Source of the DNA: Cytospora piceicola
Taxonomy: Eukaryota > Ascomycota > Sordariomycetes > Diaporthales > Cytosporaceae
Assembly (NCBI GenBank): GCA_023375675.1
Contig: JALQBC010000038.1
Location: 352,675-416,674, forward strand
Reading direction: 5' to 3'
DNA length: 64,000 bases
Shown: piece by piece, positions 13,101 to 24,887 of the stretch
How positions within the stretch are numbered: the first letter of the stretch is position 1
Layout of the letters: each line of letters opens with the position of its first letter
Translations under genes and position numbers: made by a program
Notes under the pieces: model-generated
The model's input: the letters and a program-made list of their open reading frames with translations, nothing else
The model's database searches: none
What the model was told of the DNA's origin: nothing

Positions 13101-16100
13101 GTGCTGTCGATCGTCTTGGGAAATGGCACCACCATCTTTTTACCACTGACAGACCCGGTAGGATCGGCCCGTTGTACCGTATCCTTCTGACAAACTAACG
13201 CCAGTCAATGCGTCATCGGCTGCGTTACCACAGCGCCGATGTTTGGGTTCCGGTGATGCATTCTGGGCGCAGATGATAACCACAAAACAAAAATAAGAGC
13301 TCGAGTCTTTGTCAATGGGGTGCAAATGTGGAAGGAATTTGCGCCCGTTGGCCTCATAGATCTGACTTGAGGTGATTGAGATCGACACGAGGGCCTGTTT
13401 GCCCGGGCCGGGCTGTAGCTCGGACTCACCGCCTGTGATTCAGAAACAGTGGGAGGGAGAGCAGATGGTGGCCTAGCAGCCTGGGTGGCATACACTAGAG
13501 CCTTGGTTCCCTTCCGTGCCGCGCCGGGAGCTCTGGGTTCGTAGCGGTTCGGTGATTTGCTCGGGACCGGGCACCAGAGTCAACGCGTGGCCCAACACGA
13601 CCAGCACTTGTCATGCGTGAGGTAGGTACTAAGTAAGTAGTCAGTCATATGCTGATGGCCCGCAACCCAAGTCTGGCCGCATGGTGATACCAAACAGAAA
13701 CTTCAGCCTCGTTCTCAATCCGGTCGAGTTTCACCGCTAAGATGGTCCAGAGCGAGCCCCTGACGACCGTTCGATGTTTCTCCCGACCTTCTTCGACCCG
13801 CCCCCTTCTGGAACCTCATATCCCTAACACTCTAGACGTCGCTGTCAAACATTGACCATGGTTATCTAGTGTGAATTCCACCCAGAGGTTGGCGTTGCTC
13901 ATAAACTCCAATACGAGGGGCGCCGTGACCGAATGCAATGCCTGTTGGAGCGGTGTGGCGCCACGGCAGCCGCTCAGTCATGCATGTCATCGCTTATCTG
14001 TCTGGAACAACGATCTCGACCACGATGTTGTATTGAGCAATGATGACGGGCATGCGAGTGCGAGTCAACAAATGGGAGCAGGAAACGAGGCCGTACGACC
14101 AGTGAGCGCGCAGGGTGAGGATGCGTCGATGCCATCCAGGGCCACTTCTTCAACGAAGGCCGAAGGGGGCAATGGGGTTGGGCCAGCTAATCCCGTTCTG
14201 CAGCTCGTCATGTATCTAAGTGGATGGCGGCCCGAAAGATGCATAATACCCGGACATAATGCCCGTGGATTGGTTGGATCGACCACCGAGTCCAGCCGCG
14301 CAATCCTGCCCGTTACACAGCACGAACTGCACTGCATGGGAAAGCTTGTCTCGGTTAAGTTGGAACCTTGTAGAAGTGAAGGCGGAGACTCTAAGCCCAT
14401 GACCGAGAGGTTGCATTCCAACGGCAAATGCGAAACAGATGCACACCTATATACTCAAGTAGTATACTGAAGAAGCATGACCCTCGAGGCGGCCGCTGGT
14501 GCAGTCCAAGACGCTGGTTGTTGTACCCGCCCGTAGGGGGACTATTCCCAATTCGAAGGGTACACCCCGTAAGTCCACGTGTGTCTTCTGTTGCTGTGTA
14601 GGGATGTTCTGTGACACAGCTCCCAATTTTGTGCAGTGAGATACAAGCGGGAGGAGATAGATATCGTCGCCGTCGTACGTGTGCACGCACGCGTCTCTCA
14701 TTCATTAGTTTCACGGCTATCTCCTCCCACGTCGCTGGTGGCGGGTATACCACACCTTACTGCGCTTGACGCTGACAGTGCAGCGAAGCATCGCGGTTCT
14801 CAACACGGGATGATTCCAAGCCAAGTCCCTCGGATGGCCTTAGATATCAATCACTCAGGCAGAAGTATCTCCTTCATGCTGTCTTGCCTACCTTTCTTAG
14901 TTATGCATAGCTCGAAAGGTTCGGTCAAATCTGCAGCCAGGTGCCCGGGGGAGAACGGAACGGTAGCTCTCGTGTGCTAACTTTCGAATTTCAGTGAGAG
15001 GTCGGCCGGCCCGCTGGTGAGTCTATGTAAGGCCTATCGTTGCTTATTCAGTTGTGGATGAGTTGGACCAATCTGCACATATCCTTTGCTGACGAACAAC
15101 GAATTATGGAATGACCGACCCATCCTTCCGGTGCTTATCCGGACCCCGAAGAATACGATCCTCCCTCGGAACCCAACGCACCGACTAATCGATATACCTC
15201 CTCTCTCCGCGGTAAGTTGTCATTTAAGAGGCACGTTCTCTACAGATTCTACCTTGGCTGAGGGTGAGATCGACTGACATAGAATGTGCGCGCACTTCGC
15301 TACAGCGCCAAATTCAGCTTTCTTCTCATCCTCGTGTTGAGGTTCAACTTGTACGTCACATGCGATTAGTATTTTCAGGATACTGGGATGTCGTTCCATG
15401 AAACTCTAACGTAAGAGGACGTGGTCGGCCGCCAGGGAAACGGTGCAGAGGCAAAGCGCTCCGTCGCTGACGTGGATGGCTCTCAGTCCTATGAATGGAC
15501 ACGATAATCCAAAGGCCTCCGAATCTGTGCGATGCTCTGGATTATAGTGGCGAGTGAGCTGGCGAGCCAATGCGTCAAAGTGGCCATATGGACGCCGTTC
15601 AGCCTGCATATGTAGTCCAAGAAATACATGGGCGGCGGGATGATCTTACACATTCCGCGAGGGTCACTTGCCTCTGTTGGTGCGAGGTGGTGACGAACCT
15701 CCTGTAGTCCAGCAACTCTGTCCAGTCAGTCCGCATTTCGAGGTACATAGACAAGGGTTTCTCCGTCGACTAAAGACAGCTCTTGGATAATCTCCGAACT
15801 GGCGGGCACCAAGGTGATGCATGTCGTTAAGGCCGACCTGTCCGTGTACACACAATTCAGAGGCGGTGCTGTCTTGACCGAGGGATCGCGGACGAGCTAT
15901 CGTGGGATGAGTGCATATCCACACCCTCGTCCTTTGTCTGGTTCCGTTAGACGATACACTTGATACCGTAATATGGTTGGTGGCCGTACTTGACGGGTGT
16001 GGTTCTCTGACTGCCTTTCCCCGCGCAAACCCATCACCTCACCTACCTATACATTCTCCCGTACTCTGGCCGTCTCCAGCGGTAATGTTTCCGACCGTTC

Positions 16101-16190
16101 CTCGTCGGTCCCGAGAGACGTGTCGTTCTCGAGCCAAACTTTCCCAGCGGTGGCTTCGGACGTCAGTCTCGGAGAATTCAACACAAGCCC

Positions 16191-18030
16191 ATGAACACGG
16201 ACCTCCATAGCCTTCGTGAAGAGCAGGAAGAAGCAATTGAGACGGATAGTTGTGAATTTGAGGCTTTTGAGGCTGCTGACGCTGGTATACCGTGGTGTCA
16301 ATTCCTGCAAGCCCGAAGTGAAATGTCAAAGCTATTCCTGAGCTACCTCGCCGCCGTTGAGATCTGGAACAATGACATTGTCCAACGGGGCATACAACCG
16401 GCCTAAATCTGAGACTGGCGATCCTGTTGCGCCACTAGGCACCCCTGGAAGAGGCTCTGAGCCGTCGTCTCAAGAAGAAAAAAACGGCCTTGTGCATCCT
16501 TCCCGATTTGGCGGCTGGGATTGACACTACGTCGGGCCTTGTCTGAAGTTGGGTAGAGGGATGGCAGACCTGCATTAGCGATCCCAGCCCACCGAGACCA
16601 AGGTTCGGTACCGACGGTCCTCCTTCCTGTCCGACGACGGTTCAACACGATATGGCATCACTGGTTGGAGACACCATGATCCAAATGGCATTGCTTCAGA
16701 ACGGAGGTTCCAGAACAATGAATTCTTCTGATCCACTCTGAGACTGCTGTGCCGGGCGGGTAAATGCCTTGCAAGCGCACACGATGTCGCTGTCCGTTAG
16801 TTTGTCCGGCATCTCGAGTGTCCCACTTGGAAAGGATCTGCCGGAGCAGAGGGAGAGGCTCTAAGATTTGTCACCGGGCACTGCGTCTCCCCAAGCAATA
16901 AGCGGCAGGGCACCTTGCTTCTTTGAGCACCTTCCGCATCTGTCTCGCTTCATCATGGCCGGAGTCGCCTTAAAGGAGGATCGAGATCTATTGTCATCCT
17001 TGTGAAAGGTTCTCTCGTTTCTTATATTCCCACCAGTGTCACCTCTGGTAGACCCTAGCCGGCTCAGCGAAGCATGATGCCCTTGACTGCATACTTGGCT
17101 CCTGGACCTGTACTTTTCGGTTCCATCGTAAGGGTTTTGTGATAACAAGAGAAAGAACGGATTGGAAGAGGATGGCCGAAATCCTTGCATCGGCAAGCCA
17201 TGTGCAGAACAGGACATCACGCAAAGCATTGGGAATAGCCATGCATAGGACGCAGCTTGGATGCCGGAAAGACTCAGAAAGATTGGGCAAGAGTAGGACC
17301 GCACTGAAGGTGTAGGTGTCGCAGATGAAATTTGGGTTGCAAGAGAAAGCGCACCGGACCTTGAAGATGGTCGAGGCAATGCGGATTATGGTACCGATAC
17401 CGACAATATGAGCTTGCCGGACAGCATATGCGAGGCTAGTGACAATACCGACGACGAGGATGGCAACGACGATTTGACGATGACGATCTTTACCGCCGCT
17501 TTGTTGATACCCTTGACCTCAAGTGTCTCATCAACAGAAATACGAAACCAGGATGTCGAACGGATTAAAGCACTGGCCACGGTCAACAGGTGCCGGAGGC
17601 AAACAGGACTTGGATGAAAGGCGACACGATTTGCTGGGAACAGGGCGGACGAGCCTGACAACACGACGTCGAGAGGGAAATCGACTTAGGCAGATCATCA
17701 ATACCGAAGGAACAGATCGGTGACGGAAACCTCGACTTCGGCTTCGACTTGGACATGTGCCTCTTCATGTCGTCGGATTGGTATACGCCTGCGAAAGAGC
17801 TTGGAGGAGTCTTGATGGCGGGATATGTCTGGCGGAGCACAAGAGCTTGGGACATTGTGGCCGCCGAGGACGAACGCAACATTGCTGTAGGGGGAAAATG
17901 GCCTGACGACACATTAAAAAGCAAACCGACATCGATATCCACCAAAGATGTCTCAACGCCTCGCTCGGATAAGGTGAGCATCGATGGTGGCATCGTTCTG
18001 CTGGTTGGTTGTATGGATCCTGTATGGTAA
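16191..18030 (+). other. Unidentified coding-like frames, possible gene or relic
   Basis: Three + strand frames read like protein rather than noise: 16191-16406, about 17298-17617 (acidic, with an Asp-rich stretch), and about 17661-18030 (ending DGGIVLLVGCMDPVW and a stop). An acceptor-like tag at 17294-17296 precedes the second. I could not join them convincingly into one spliced gene, and a 169-codon frame lies on the opposite strand at 17583-18092. I recognise no family. It could be a lineage-specific gene, a decayed gene, or chance. Confidence 0.22.
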
Positions 18031-18231
18031 GCAGTCTGAGGACTCTGCTTCGACCCCAATCGACCGTAAGGGTTAACATCGATCTTCGACATTCTTACAG
18101 CGGGGACAGCCTGTTCTCACGTCCGCGGTCTGAAGAGGTGGGAGACAGCCGCAGCCGAGCGTTACGAGACGTCGATGCCGATATATAAGGTATATGAAAC
18201 TCAGGCAAGGAGACTATTTGGGCTTCAGGAC

Positions 18232-18312
18232 GAAAGAGAGGAAGGAGGGAAGAAAGGATGGATGGAAGAAAGGAATGATGGAAGGAAGGAGGAAGGAAGA
18301 AGAGAAAAGCCA
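18232..18312. repeat. Polypurine (GGAA/GAAA) tract
   Basis: About 80 nt made almost wholly of G and A on the + strand, built from degenerate GGAA and GAAA units. It is intergenic low-complexity sequence. Confidence 0.8.
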
Positions 18313-18657
18313 GGAACCACGGACAGTCGTTACGTGTTTCGCTGATCGGGTTGGAATTGAGGTCGCCGGTGGGGGTTCTATGAGAGGGCAGCCACCACTG
18401 CAACAACAACCACTACCGAGAATCCTCGGAAGCTCCGAATGCCCGACACCCGACCTTTCACGACAGGCCCAACATGCCATCCTCAAACTCACGTTATAAA
18501 AAGACGACGTTGTGAACACGGCACAAAATCCCTTCAAAACTGTTCGCCAGCAGGTCCATCTGGAGAATGTTGGCCCCGAGGGGGGGGGGGGATATCTGTG
18601 AATTTTGAACATAAGTACTTATTTAGTCAGGAATAGGTCACTCAGGCCGTTCAAGAG

Positions 18658-18667
18658 TACCTAGGTA
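18658..18667. repeat. TACCTAGGTA palindrome, copy 1
   Basis: Perfect 10-bp palindrome in intergenic DNA, downstream of the gene at 19203-21314. Confidence 0.9.
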
Positions 18668-19202
18668 TTCAAAAGAGAAAATGTCATTCTAAAAACAATC
18701 ATTCATTGCTGCTAACGGGCCCCTAACAGTACCGACAACTCCAAACCATCACAGGACATTCTGATTGAGTCATCTTTTACTCGTTTTTGTTTCCCTCAGA
18801 ACAAGCTGGTGTCATCATAATAATCATCGTAAAGGCATAAGTCGTTTCCATCCGCCCTCGGAGGAAACCAAACAAAAACAGAAAACCATACTGATATGAA
18901 GAACCATGACAGAATCGCCCTATCTATCCATGACCGACCCGAGGCCTCCATTTTCCATCCGTCAAGCTGTGTCGAGCACACCATCTGTCATCGCATCCGG
19001 AGTATTCTGAAGCGGAGACTTCTGTGTGTGACCCGATTGATCAAGCAACGTTGGTTGTGGCCGTTGTTGTCGGTGCAGACATGTAGTCAACCGCCTTCAT
19101 CTTGTCACATATCGTCGTGGTTGGGCAAACACTGGGCGTATTCTGCGCGGCCTCCGCTTTTGTTTTGCAGTCGCCCGAAACACTCAAAGGCTTTCGCGCC
19201 TC

Positions 19203-21314
19203 CTAAGTCTGTCCCACCGCGTCACCGTTCCTGTGTATTTGCTTCATGAACCGCTTCTGTTGGTTGGCCTTGGACTTCTGAGCGTAGCCAGGCTCATACA
19301 TTCTTCGCATCTCGTGCACATACTCCCAGTACTGCTGACCCGTAGTGTTCGGCACCTTGGGCTTAGGCACATTTTTTCTAATAAATGGCGCCGCCACAGG
19401 AGCCGCTGGAGCAACAGGCGGTGGCAACCCAGTAGTCGCGACCTGCGGCACGAGAGACGCAGGCGGTGCTGGAGGTGGGAGTGATGTTATCGGCGGTACC
19501 GGTGACGCGTGGGCAGAGTTGAACGGAGAGATGCTCTGATGAGCTGGGTTGTTGCACGATGCCATAGTTGGGAGCTGATGGTGGAAAGGGCCTGCGAGCC
19601 CAGAAGGAACGAGTCCAGGCGTCGACGCCAGCCCGGGAGTTGGGGCAATCACCGGCATACCCAGTCCTAAAGGGTGGGGCAGGCCAGGAACAGGTCCTGG
19701 AGCTCCTCCTAGTGTAGGAAGAGCGCCGGGAAATCCAAATCCGGATGTCGGTGGCAGAGAGGTGTTGGAAAAACTGCTGATCTGGGACAGAATCCGTGGA
19801 GGGGCTTGTGCCAACCCGGGCGTAGTAACCAGGTTTATGGGACCGGTGATGTGGTTGGGCAGGCCATTGAATCCTAATCCCGGGGATCGAAACGCTGCGT
19901 CAGGCCTCGCTGGTGTAAAGGAGTTATGGGTGCCTTGAGAATCCTGAGGTGAAGAATAAAATTGTTCGGATACCGGAGGGTGAACAAGTCTACCTTGCTT
20001 GGTCGGGGAACCATGAGCGACGCTGCTGGTTGAGAACTCTTTCGCAGCGGGATTGAGCACCGAGTGCTTCGAGGGACTGTCAAATCCTGAATCTTTCGAA
20101 CCAAACTTCAGATGCTGGATGGAAAGAGTCTCTGCGCTAGCTTCGTCAGATACTTCTTGTCTGCTTCTTGACTGTGCACGAGTACTGGGCCTGGAATATG
20201 TTGCGGGAGACGCGTAGCCGGAGTCGGAGCGAACGTGGCATCTGTTCTCTTCTTGATATTGCTTCTCTGCAGCTCGAAGCTGGGCCATGAGGTTGCCGAC
20301 TCCATCACACTCCTCTTGCTTCTTGGTGGCGAAGGAGATGATAGCTGAGTCAACTAGAGTCGGATTTTCCTTCTTCTCAACAGCCCGTCGGGGCTGCAGT
20401 CGACCAAGAAGGCATTTGAATCGGCGCTCCTCTTCAGGAGTGGCTGGACGTCGGCGTCGCGGAGAGACGTGTTCGAAATTGACAGACTCTATGGCCTCAT
20501 CCCGCTTCATAAGCTCATGGATGTCACGGGCCTTCTCCTTGACCACCTTTTCTCTCGCCATATGTTCGTCTTCGCTTCTCTGCTTTCTAGGTCGAATGTG
20601 ACCGGGTGAGCCGCTAGCAGACAGTGGCGAACTCTGGGCGCTCTCCTTATAGTGGCACATGCAGTCGTCCCCTCGATAGTGTTCGGAATCATCCCCATCT
20701 TCTGAAGTCTTGCTTTGAATTCCAGTCCGCCTCTTGGGGGTTCTGAACGGGTGCATCTCGCCGAAGATAGCATGAACAGGAGATCTGGCCTCAGGACAGA
20801 CGGCAGCTGAGATGAGGAAGGTGTCCGCCGATGACTCTGGTTTCTCTGATGCCTCCAAGAAGGGATGGATACCAAGAATGCTCATAGCCTCGCCATCATC
20901 ACCGAGATGAGCCTCAACGGCAGCGTTCTGACGATCCTGACGCCACTCAGCATGAATAGAAGTGCTCTCTCCGCCCAGATCATTCTCCTTTCGATTACCA
21001 GAAATCTGGACGTAGTCGTGATTCACGATGGGCGACAGGGAGCCGCTGTTATCGACAACGACAGGGCCAGGGCCAGGACGCTGGCTACGCCAAGTTGGAG
21101 TGCTCATCATCTCGGCAACTCTTGCGCAGTATCGATCAGAATACTGATACATGGGCGGAATCCCCCTTTCTTGACGTGTGCCAACCGGCGCGCTCTGTGA
21201 GGAACCGAGGTCGACGACGCCTGGTTTGGGAGGGGCTTGAGTGTCGATAGTGAGCTTGGGTTTCGATGGGCGACTAGCGGCAGTGTTGCCTTGACCTTGT
21301 CGCAGAGTGGCCAT
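19203..21314 (-). CDS. Disordered protein of unknown function, 703 aa
   Basis: One uninterrupted minus-strand frame from ATG at 21314 to a stop at 19203. I do not recognise the family. The protein is rich in Ser, Pro and Gly. Residues about 1-420 are polar with many Ser/Arg and acidic patches. Residues about 450-650 form a Pro/Gly/Leu-rich tract with repeated short GLP, PGL and TPGL steps. The last 50 residues turn charged and helical (QQYWEYVHEMRRMYEPGYAQ followed by a Lys/Gln-rich tail), and this is the most likely conserved part. There is no signal peptide or membrane segment. The length of the open frame and its composition support a real gene. The leader upstream (21315 to about 22250) lacks in-frame ATGs and may hold 5' UTR introns. 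A regulatory or scaffold role is only a guess. Confidence 0.7.
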   Translation of the reverse strand: MATLRQGQGNTAASRPSKPKLTIDTQAPPKPGVVDLGSSQSAPVGTRQERGIPPMYQYSDRYCARVAEMMSTPTWRSQRPGPGPVVVDNSGSLSPIVNHDYVQISGNRKENDLGGESTSIHAEWRQDRQNAAVEAHLGDDGEAMSILGIHPFLEASEKPESSADTFLISAAVCPEARSPVHAIFGEMHPFRTPKRRTGIQSKTSEDGDDSEHYRGDDCMCHYKESAQSSPLSASGSPGHIRPRKQRSEDEHMAREKVVKEKARDIHELMKRDEAIESVNFEHVSPRRRRPATPEEERRFKCLLGRLQPRRAVEKKENPTLVDSAIISFATKKQEECDGVGNLMAQLRAAEKQYQEENRCHVRSDSGYASPATYSRPSTRAQSRSRQEVSDEASAETLSIQHLKFGSKDSGFDSPSKHSVLNPAAKEFSTSSVAHGSPTKQGRLVHPPVSEQFYSSPQDSQGTHNSFTPARPDAAFRSPGLGFNGLPNHITGPINLVTTPGLAQAPPRILSQISSFSNTSLPPTSGFGFPGALPTLGGAPGPVPGLPHPLGLGMPVIAPTPGLASTPGLVPSGLAGPFHHQLPTMASCNNPAHQSISPFNSAHASPVPPITSLPPPAPPASLVPQVATTGLPPPVAPAAPVAAPFIRKNVPKPKVPNTTGQQYWEYVHEMRRMYEPGYAQKSKANQQKRFMKQIHRNGDAVGQT

Positions 21315-23304
21315 GTTCCAGCTAACTGATGTCAGTTCCAGGTCAAAGGGCTACAATGGTCAGTCGGTGGGGTTGCATACCTGAAGCATATGCGAGTTAA
21401 ACGTGGGACAGGATGTGAAGTACAGAGGCAGCTCCGTGATGATCTGCGATTGCTTCTTTGTCAGTATTGGGTGAAGAAACTCGTGGGTAAGATGCGCAGT
21501 CAAAATGAAAGAAATGGTCAGAGAACAGAATGTTAAGGGCAAGTGACGCAGGCGTGGGAACGTCCTCGACAGTGTATTGCTCACAGCTTAGTCTCACTTT
21601 GCGGATATGTGCCCAGCCCAGCTCAACAGGACAATCAGAATATTTCAAGGCTTTTTGCAAAGTCTGTTTCGGTATTTCCATTCCTGGATAAAAGACGGAG
21701 CTAAATGGGCTTGAATTGGATGACAATGCGAGGGTGGCAGGGAGGATGAGTTCGAGGGTAGGCTAATGGGACCAGAAGAGGTAGGTCGAGACTGATGGAA
21801 ATTGATTACGGACTATCGATGGGACGAATGTCAGTAATTGAGTTGTGAATGGATGGAATGAGGAAGACCATCCTGACGGGCAGAAAGATTTCGACAGCCT
21901 GTGTTGCTGAACAGAGGGTAAGCTCACCACTTCCAGATCGATTACTGTCTCCTTTGGCAGGACAGATTCTCGATGGAAAAGCTGCGGTAATGTTAGATGA
22001 TCGCAACTGATTGGCTTTGCAGCAAAGATGTGGGAGTACTTGGGCGAAAAGCACTCGATCTGGCTGCTAGGGGACATGACAAGTGAAGGGAAGGAGGAGG
22101 TCATATCGGGGAAACACACCTTAAGAAAGTAAAACCTTCGCTCAAAAACGCTGAAAACGACCTTGGTGTACTCTGAACAGAAGTGATACCCTAAATTTGC
22201 GTGGAAGATAGCCAAAACCGAGAAACGAGTCCTGGATGTGATGTTATGCAGAGAAGTCGAGTCGCAGGGGTTGGTTTTGAGTTGACTGTTTTGGGAGGAA
22301 GATGGAAGCTGTGACGGCTTTGGGGGTCACCTGGTGAGATCTGGAAGTGACGACCTAATACACGACGAAGCGCACGTACGTGTGTGTCCCTTGGATCATC
22401 TGATATTCCAAGGTCAAGGTCACCTACCTACCTAGGTACTTAAGTACTTAAAGTACTCTTGTAGGCACTCTCTTCACGACAAAAACGGTCGGTCCAAGGT
22501 TCGTCTAGTCTGCTAGGCGCCCAGCTCCCGGCGCCATCGTCTGCGTACAATGAATGGTCCCGTGCCCGTCAGATTATCACCACCGGTACTTTTTACCAGT
22601 ACACGGTGCACTTGCTTCAAGGATCACCTGGGCAGTCTTTGGTGGTTTATCCTGTCCTGAGTTTCAAGCGTGGTCTGGACAGCAAGGCCCTAGGAAAAAT
22701 CGGAGGTTCCCATGCGTTCACCCATTTTTGTCATCTCAACTGCCAGGATTCTATCCATACTTTCAGATAGCGAAAAGCATGGGATGAATAAATACTATCC
22801 GAAAAAAAAAAGTCTGAGAAACGAAGCATATAGACAGTCACACTGTTCCCTTGTGCCCTGAATACAGTATAGACCTTCCTTCGAAGACCATTGGGAAAGG
22901 GCCAGGGAGGAAAATGTCGAACCCCCGATACTAAGTGATAGGGGGTCCGGCCGGATTTGAAGGGCAACAACAGCCACTGGAACTTGCTTGTCTGGGCTAT
23001 TTTGACGAATATAAGGGAACAACGGCCATGCACACTTAAGGAATCCAGCAGGAACAAGGATATATTGGGAGCAACGCTCAATTTGTGTCGGCCAAGACAC
23101 GACGGTCCTGCGCAGCATCAGCCAGAATTACTTGCCCTGACCTGGACCATACTGTGGTAGAAACAACAAAGCATCAGAGGGAACCCTCACGTTGCCAACC
23201 CGACAGACACGCTGCCACCAGAAAGTGATATAAACAGGAAAACCATTAAGAGAAATAAGAGCACGACGTGTCAAAAGAACAGCAAGAAACCAGTACCTGT
23301 TTCT
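21315..23304. other. Intergenic, likely 5' leader plus spacer
   Basis: The part next to 21314 is probably the promoter and leader of the 703-residue gene. The part next to 23304 is the 3' flank of the AIM24-family gene. No protein-coding segment is supported. One TACCTAGGTA palindrome lies at 22429, embedded in a run of CCTA and TACTTAAGTACTT steps. Confidence 0.5.
22429..22438. repeat. TACCTAGGTA palindrome, copy 2
   Basis: Perfect 10-bp palindrome upstream of the 703-residue gene. It is immediately followed by AAGTACTTAA-type palindromic steps. Confidence 0.9.
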
Positions 23305-24887
23305 TCAGTTTGTCACTGCCGCCGCGTTCCCCGTCATGTACCCAGCAAAGGCTTTCTGTAAGGGGGATCAGCAATCCTGTATGATCAACATTCGATGGAA
23401 AAAATGACTTACCGCGTTCCTCGTCTGGATAAACACCGTTCCTGGTCCGGTGAACTTGCAAACCAGACCCTCAGCAGACGCAAAGCCAGAGATGATTCCG
23501 CCAGACGCAACCCTCTCCATGACATATTTCGTGTTCCACGCAACCAGGTGGCCGTTGTCGACAATGTACTTCTCCCCATCCATGAGCTACTCGAGATGTC
23601 AGTATACTGCTCAACCTGCCTCCAAACAGTGATAAATACAGGGGACGAAAGAACTCACATCCTTCCTGATAATTGCACCAAAACTGGTCAGCCACAACAG
23701 ACCAGTCCCGCTGATCTTGTACACCCACAGGCCCTCCCCGCTGAACATGGCCTTGCCCAGCCCCTGCCTCTTGTACTCCTTGACGACGCCCTGCGTGCTC
23801 GCCAGGTACCCGTCGTGCCCCACGCTCCAGCTCTCGCTGCCCGTGAGCCGGATGCTCGTGACGTCGCCCAGGAACGGCGGGCCCAGCAGCAGCTCCCCGG
23901 GCCCCGTGAAGGTCGAGTGGCCCATCTCGCCGCCCGCCACCAGCTTCTTCATGCTGAACTTGTACGCGCCCTTGAGCGTGATGGTCGGGCTCATGGCGAT
24001 CATGGTCCCCGGCTTCGCGTTCAGCGGGCACCCCATGGCCAGCTGGATCGTCAGGATCGTGTTGCTGTCGCGGTGGCTGATGCGGTACGACCCGCCGTTG
24101 AACGTCCCCACGTCGTCCACGATGGCCGACGCCCCCACGAAGTGGCCCGCCGGCGGCGCCCCGCCCATCAGGTTCGACGGGTTGCTGGTGTCCACCGGCG
24201 CCTCCTCGCCGTCTCGCTCTGAGGTGGGCGGCTTCTCCGGTGGGAAGTCGCTCTCTGGGGGTGCGGCAAACTGAGGCGGCTGGGCCGGGTGGTTGTTATG
24301 CGTGAACTGTGGGCCGCTGTGGTTGCTGTGGTTGGAGCCTGACGAGTTGTGGCGCATGTGCAGGGGTAGGCTCATGTTAGGTACCACCGGCTGCTGCTGC
24401 TGCTGCTGGGGCTGTTGTGGCGGCGGGGGGGAGAACTGTTGTGGCGGCGGAGAAGAGAACTGTTGCTGCGGCGGGGAAGAGAACTGTTGCTGCGGCGGGG
24501 AAGAGAACTGTTGTGGCGGCGGGGGAGAGAACTGTTGCGGCGGCGGGGAGAATTGCTGCTGCTGCTGGGGAGGTGGAGGATAAGACATGGGGCTGCCCGT
24601 CTTGGGCGGTGGTGTCGCCGCCGCTGCTGCCGGAGGAGGTGGGTACGACCTCTGCTGAGCTGGGGATCCGCCATTTGGCGGAGGAGGGTAGAAGGATGTC
24701 TTGTTCGCCGGGGGCGACATTGGGGGACCTCCAATGGCCCCAAACGATGTCTGGTGCGCAGGCGCAGACATCGGTGGTGGTGGGTAGCTCTTCTGAGCCC
24801 CTGAGGGGGGAGCTGGATCATGGTCAGCGCCAGAGCTGTGGGTAGTGATAGCTGAAGGCACTTACGAGGATAGTATGGTGAAGACAT
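23305..24887 (-). CDS. AIM24-family (DUF124) protein with Pro/Gln-rich N-terminus
   Basis: Four minus-strand exons: 24887-24866 (only 22 nt), 24800-23659, 23586-23413 and 23355-23305. All introns are GT-AG with matching phase, giving 462 residues. The first exon encodes MSSPYYP; its codon split is completed by the acceptor at 24801, which avoids using the later ATG at 24861. Residues about 10-225 are low complexity: SYPPPP and TSFYPPPP steps, then tandem [12 protein letters not shown] units and a Gln run. Residues about 227-460 match the AIM24/DUF124 beta-sandwich ([20 protein letters not shown], ending [20 protein letters not shown]). In yeast AIM24 is linked to mitochondrial inheritance and inner-membrane organisation. 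This protein has no evident N-terminal mitochondrial presequence, so a cytosolic or other location is possible. The molecular function is not established. Confidence 0.92.
24424..24590 (-). repeat. In-frame tandem repeat coding QQFS(S/P)PP(Q/P)
   Basis: Within exon 2 of the AIM24-family gene, near-identical 24-30-nt units encode Gln/Phe/Ser/Pro blocks followed by poly-Gln. The copies are nearly identical at DNA level, which suggests recent expansion or slippage. Confidence 0.85.

Larger units (their letters stand above)
10155..19202. other. Long gene-poor region, coding-like remnants only
   Basis: Nine kilobases with no recognisable domain on either strand. The region contains coding-like text on the + strand at about 16.2-18.0 kb (listed separately), an open frame on the minus strand at 11982-12521, and minus-strand frames at about 15.4-15.9 kb that seem to continue across small frame changes. 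It also holds a purine tract at 18232-18312, a G run near 18580, and one TACCTAGGTA palindrome at 18658. Base composition resembles the other intergenic DNA and it is not RIP-like. Confidence 0.45.

Noticed and set aside
13871..14470. 199-codon + strand frame
   Set aside because: No ATG near its start, no family, and a similar-length frame on the opposite strand; treated as chance.
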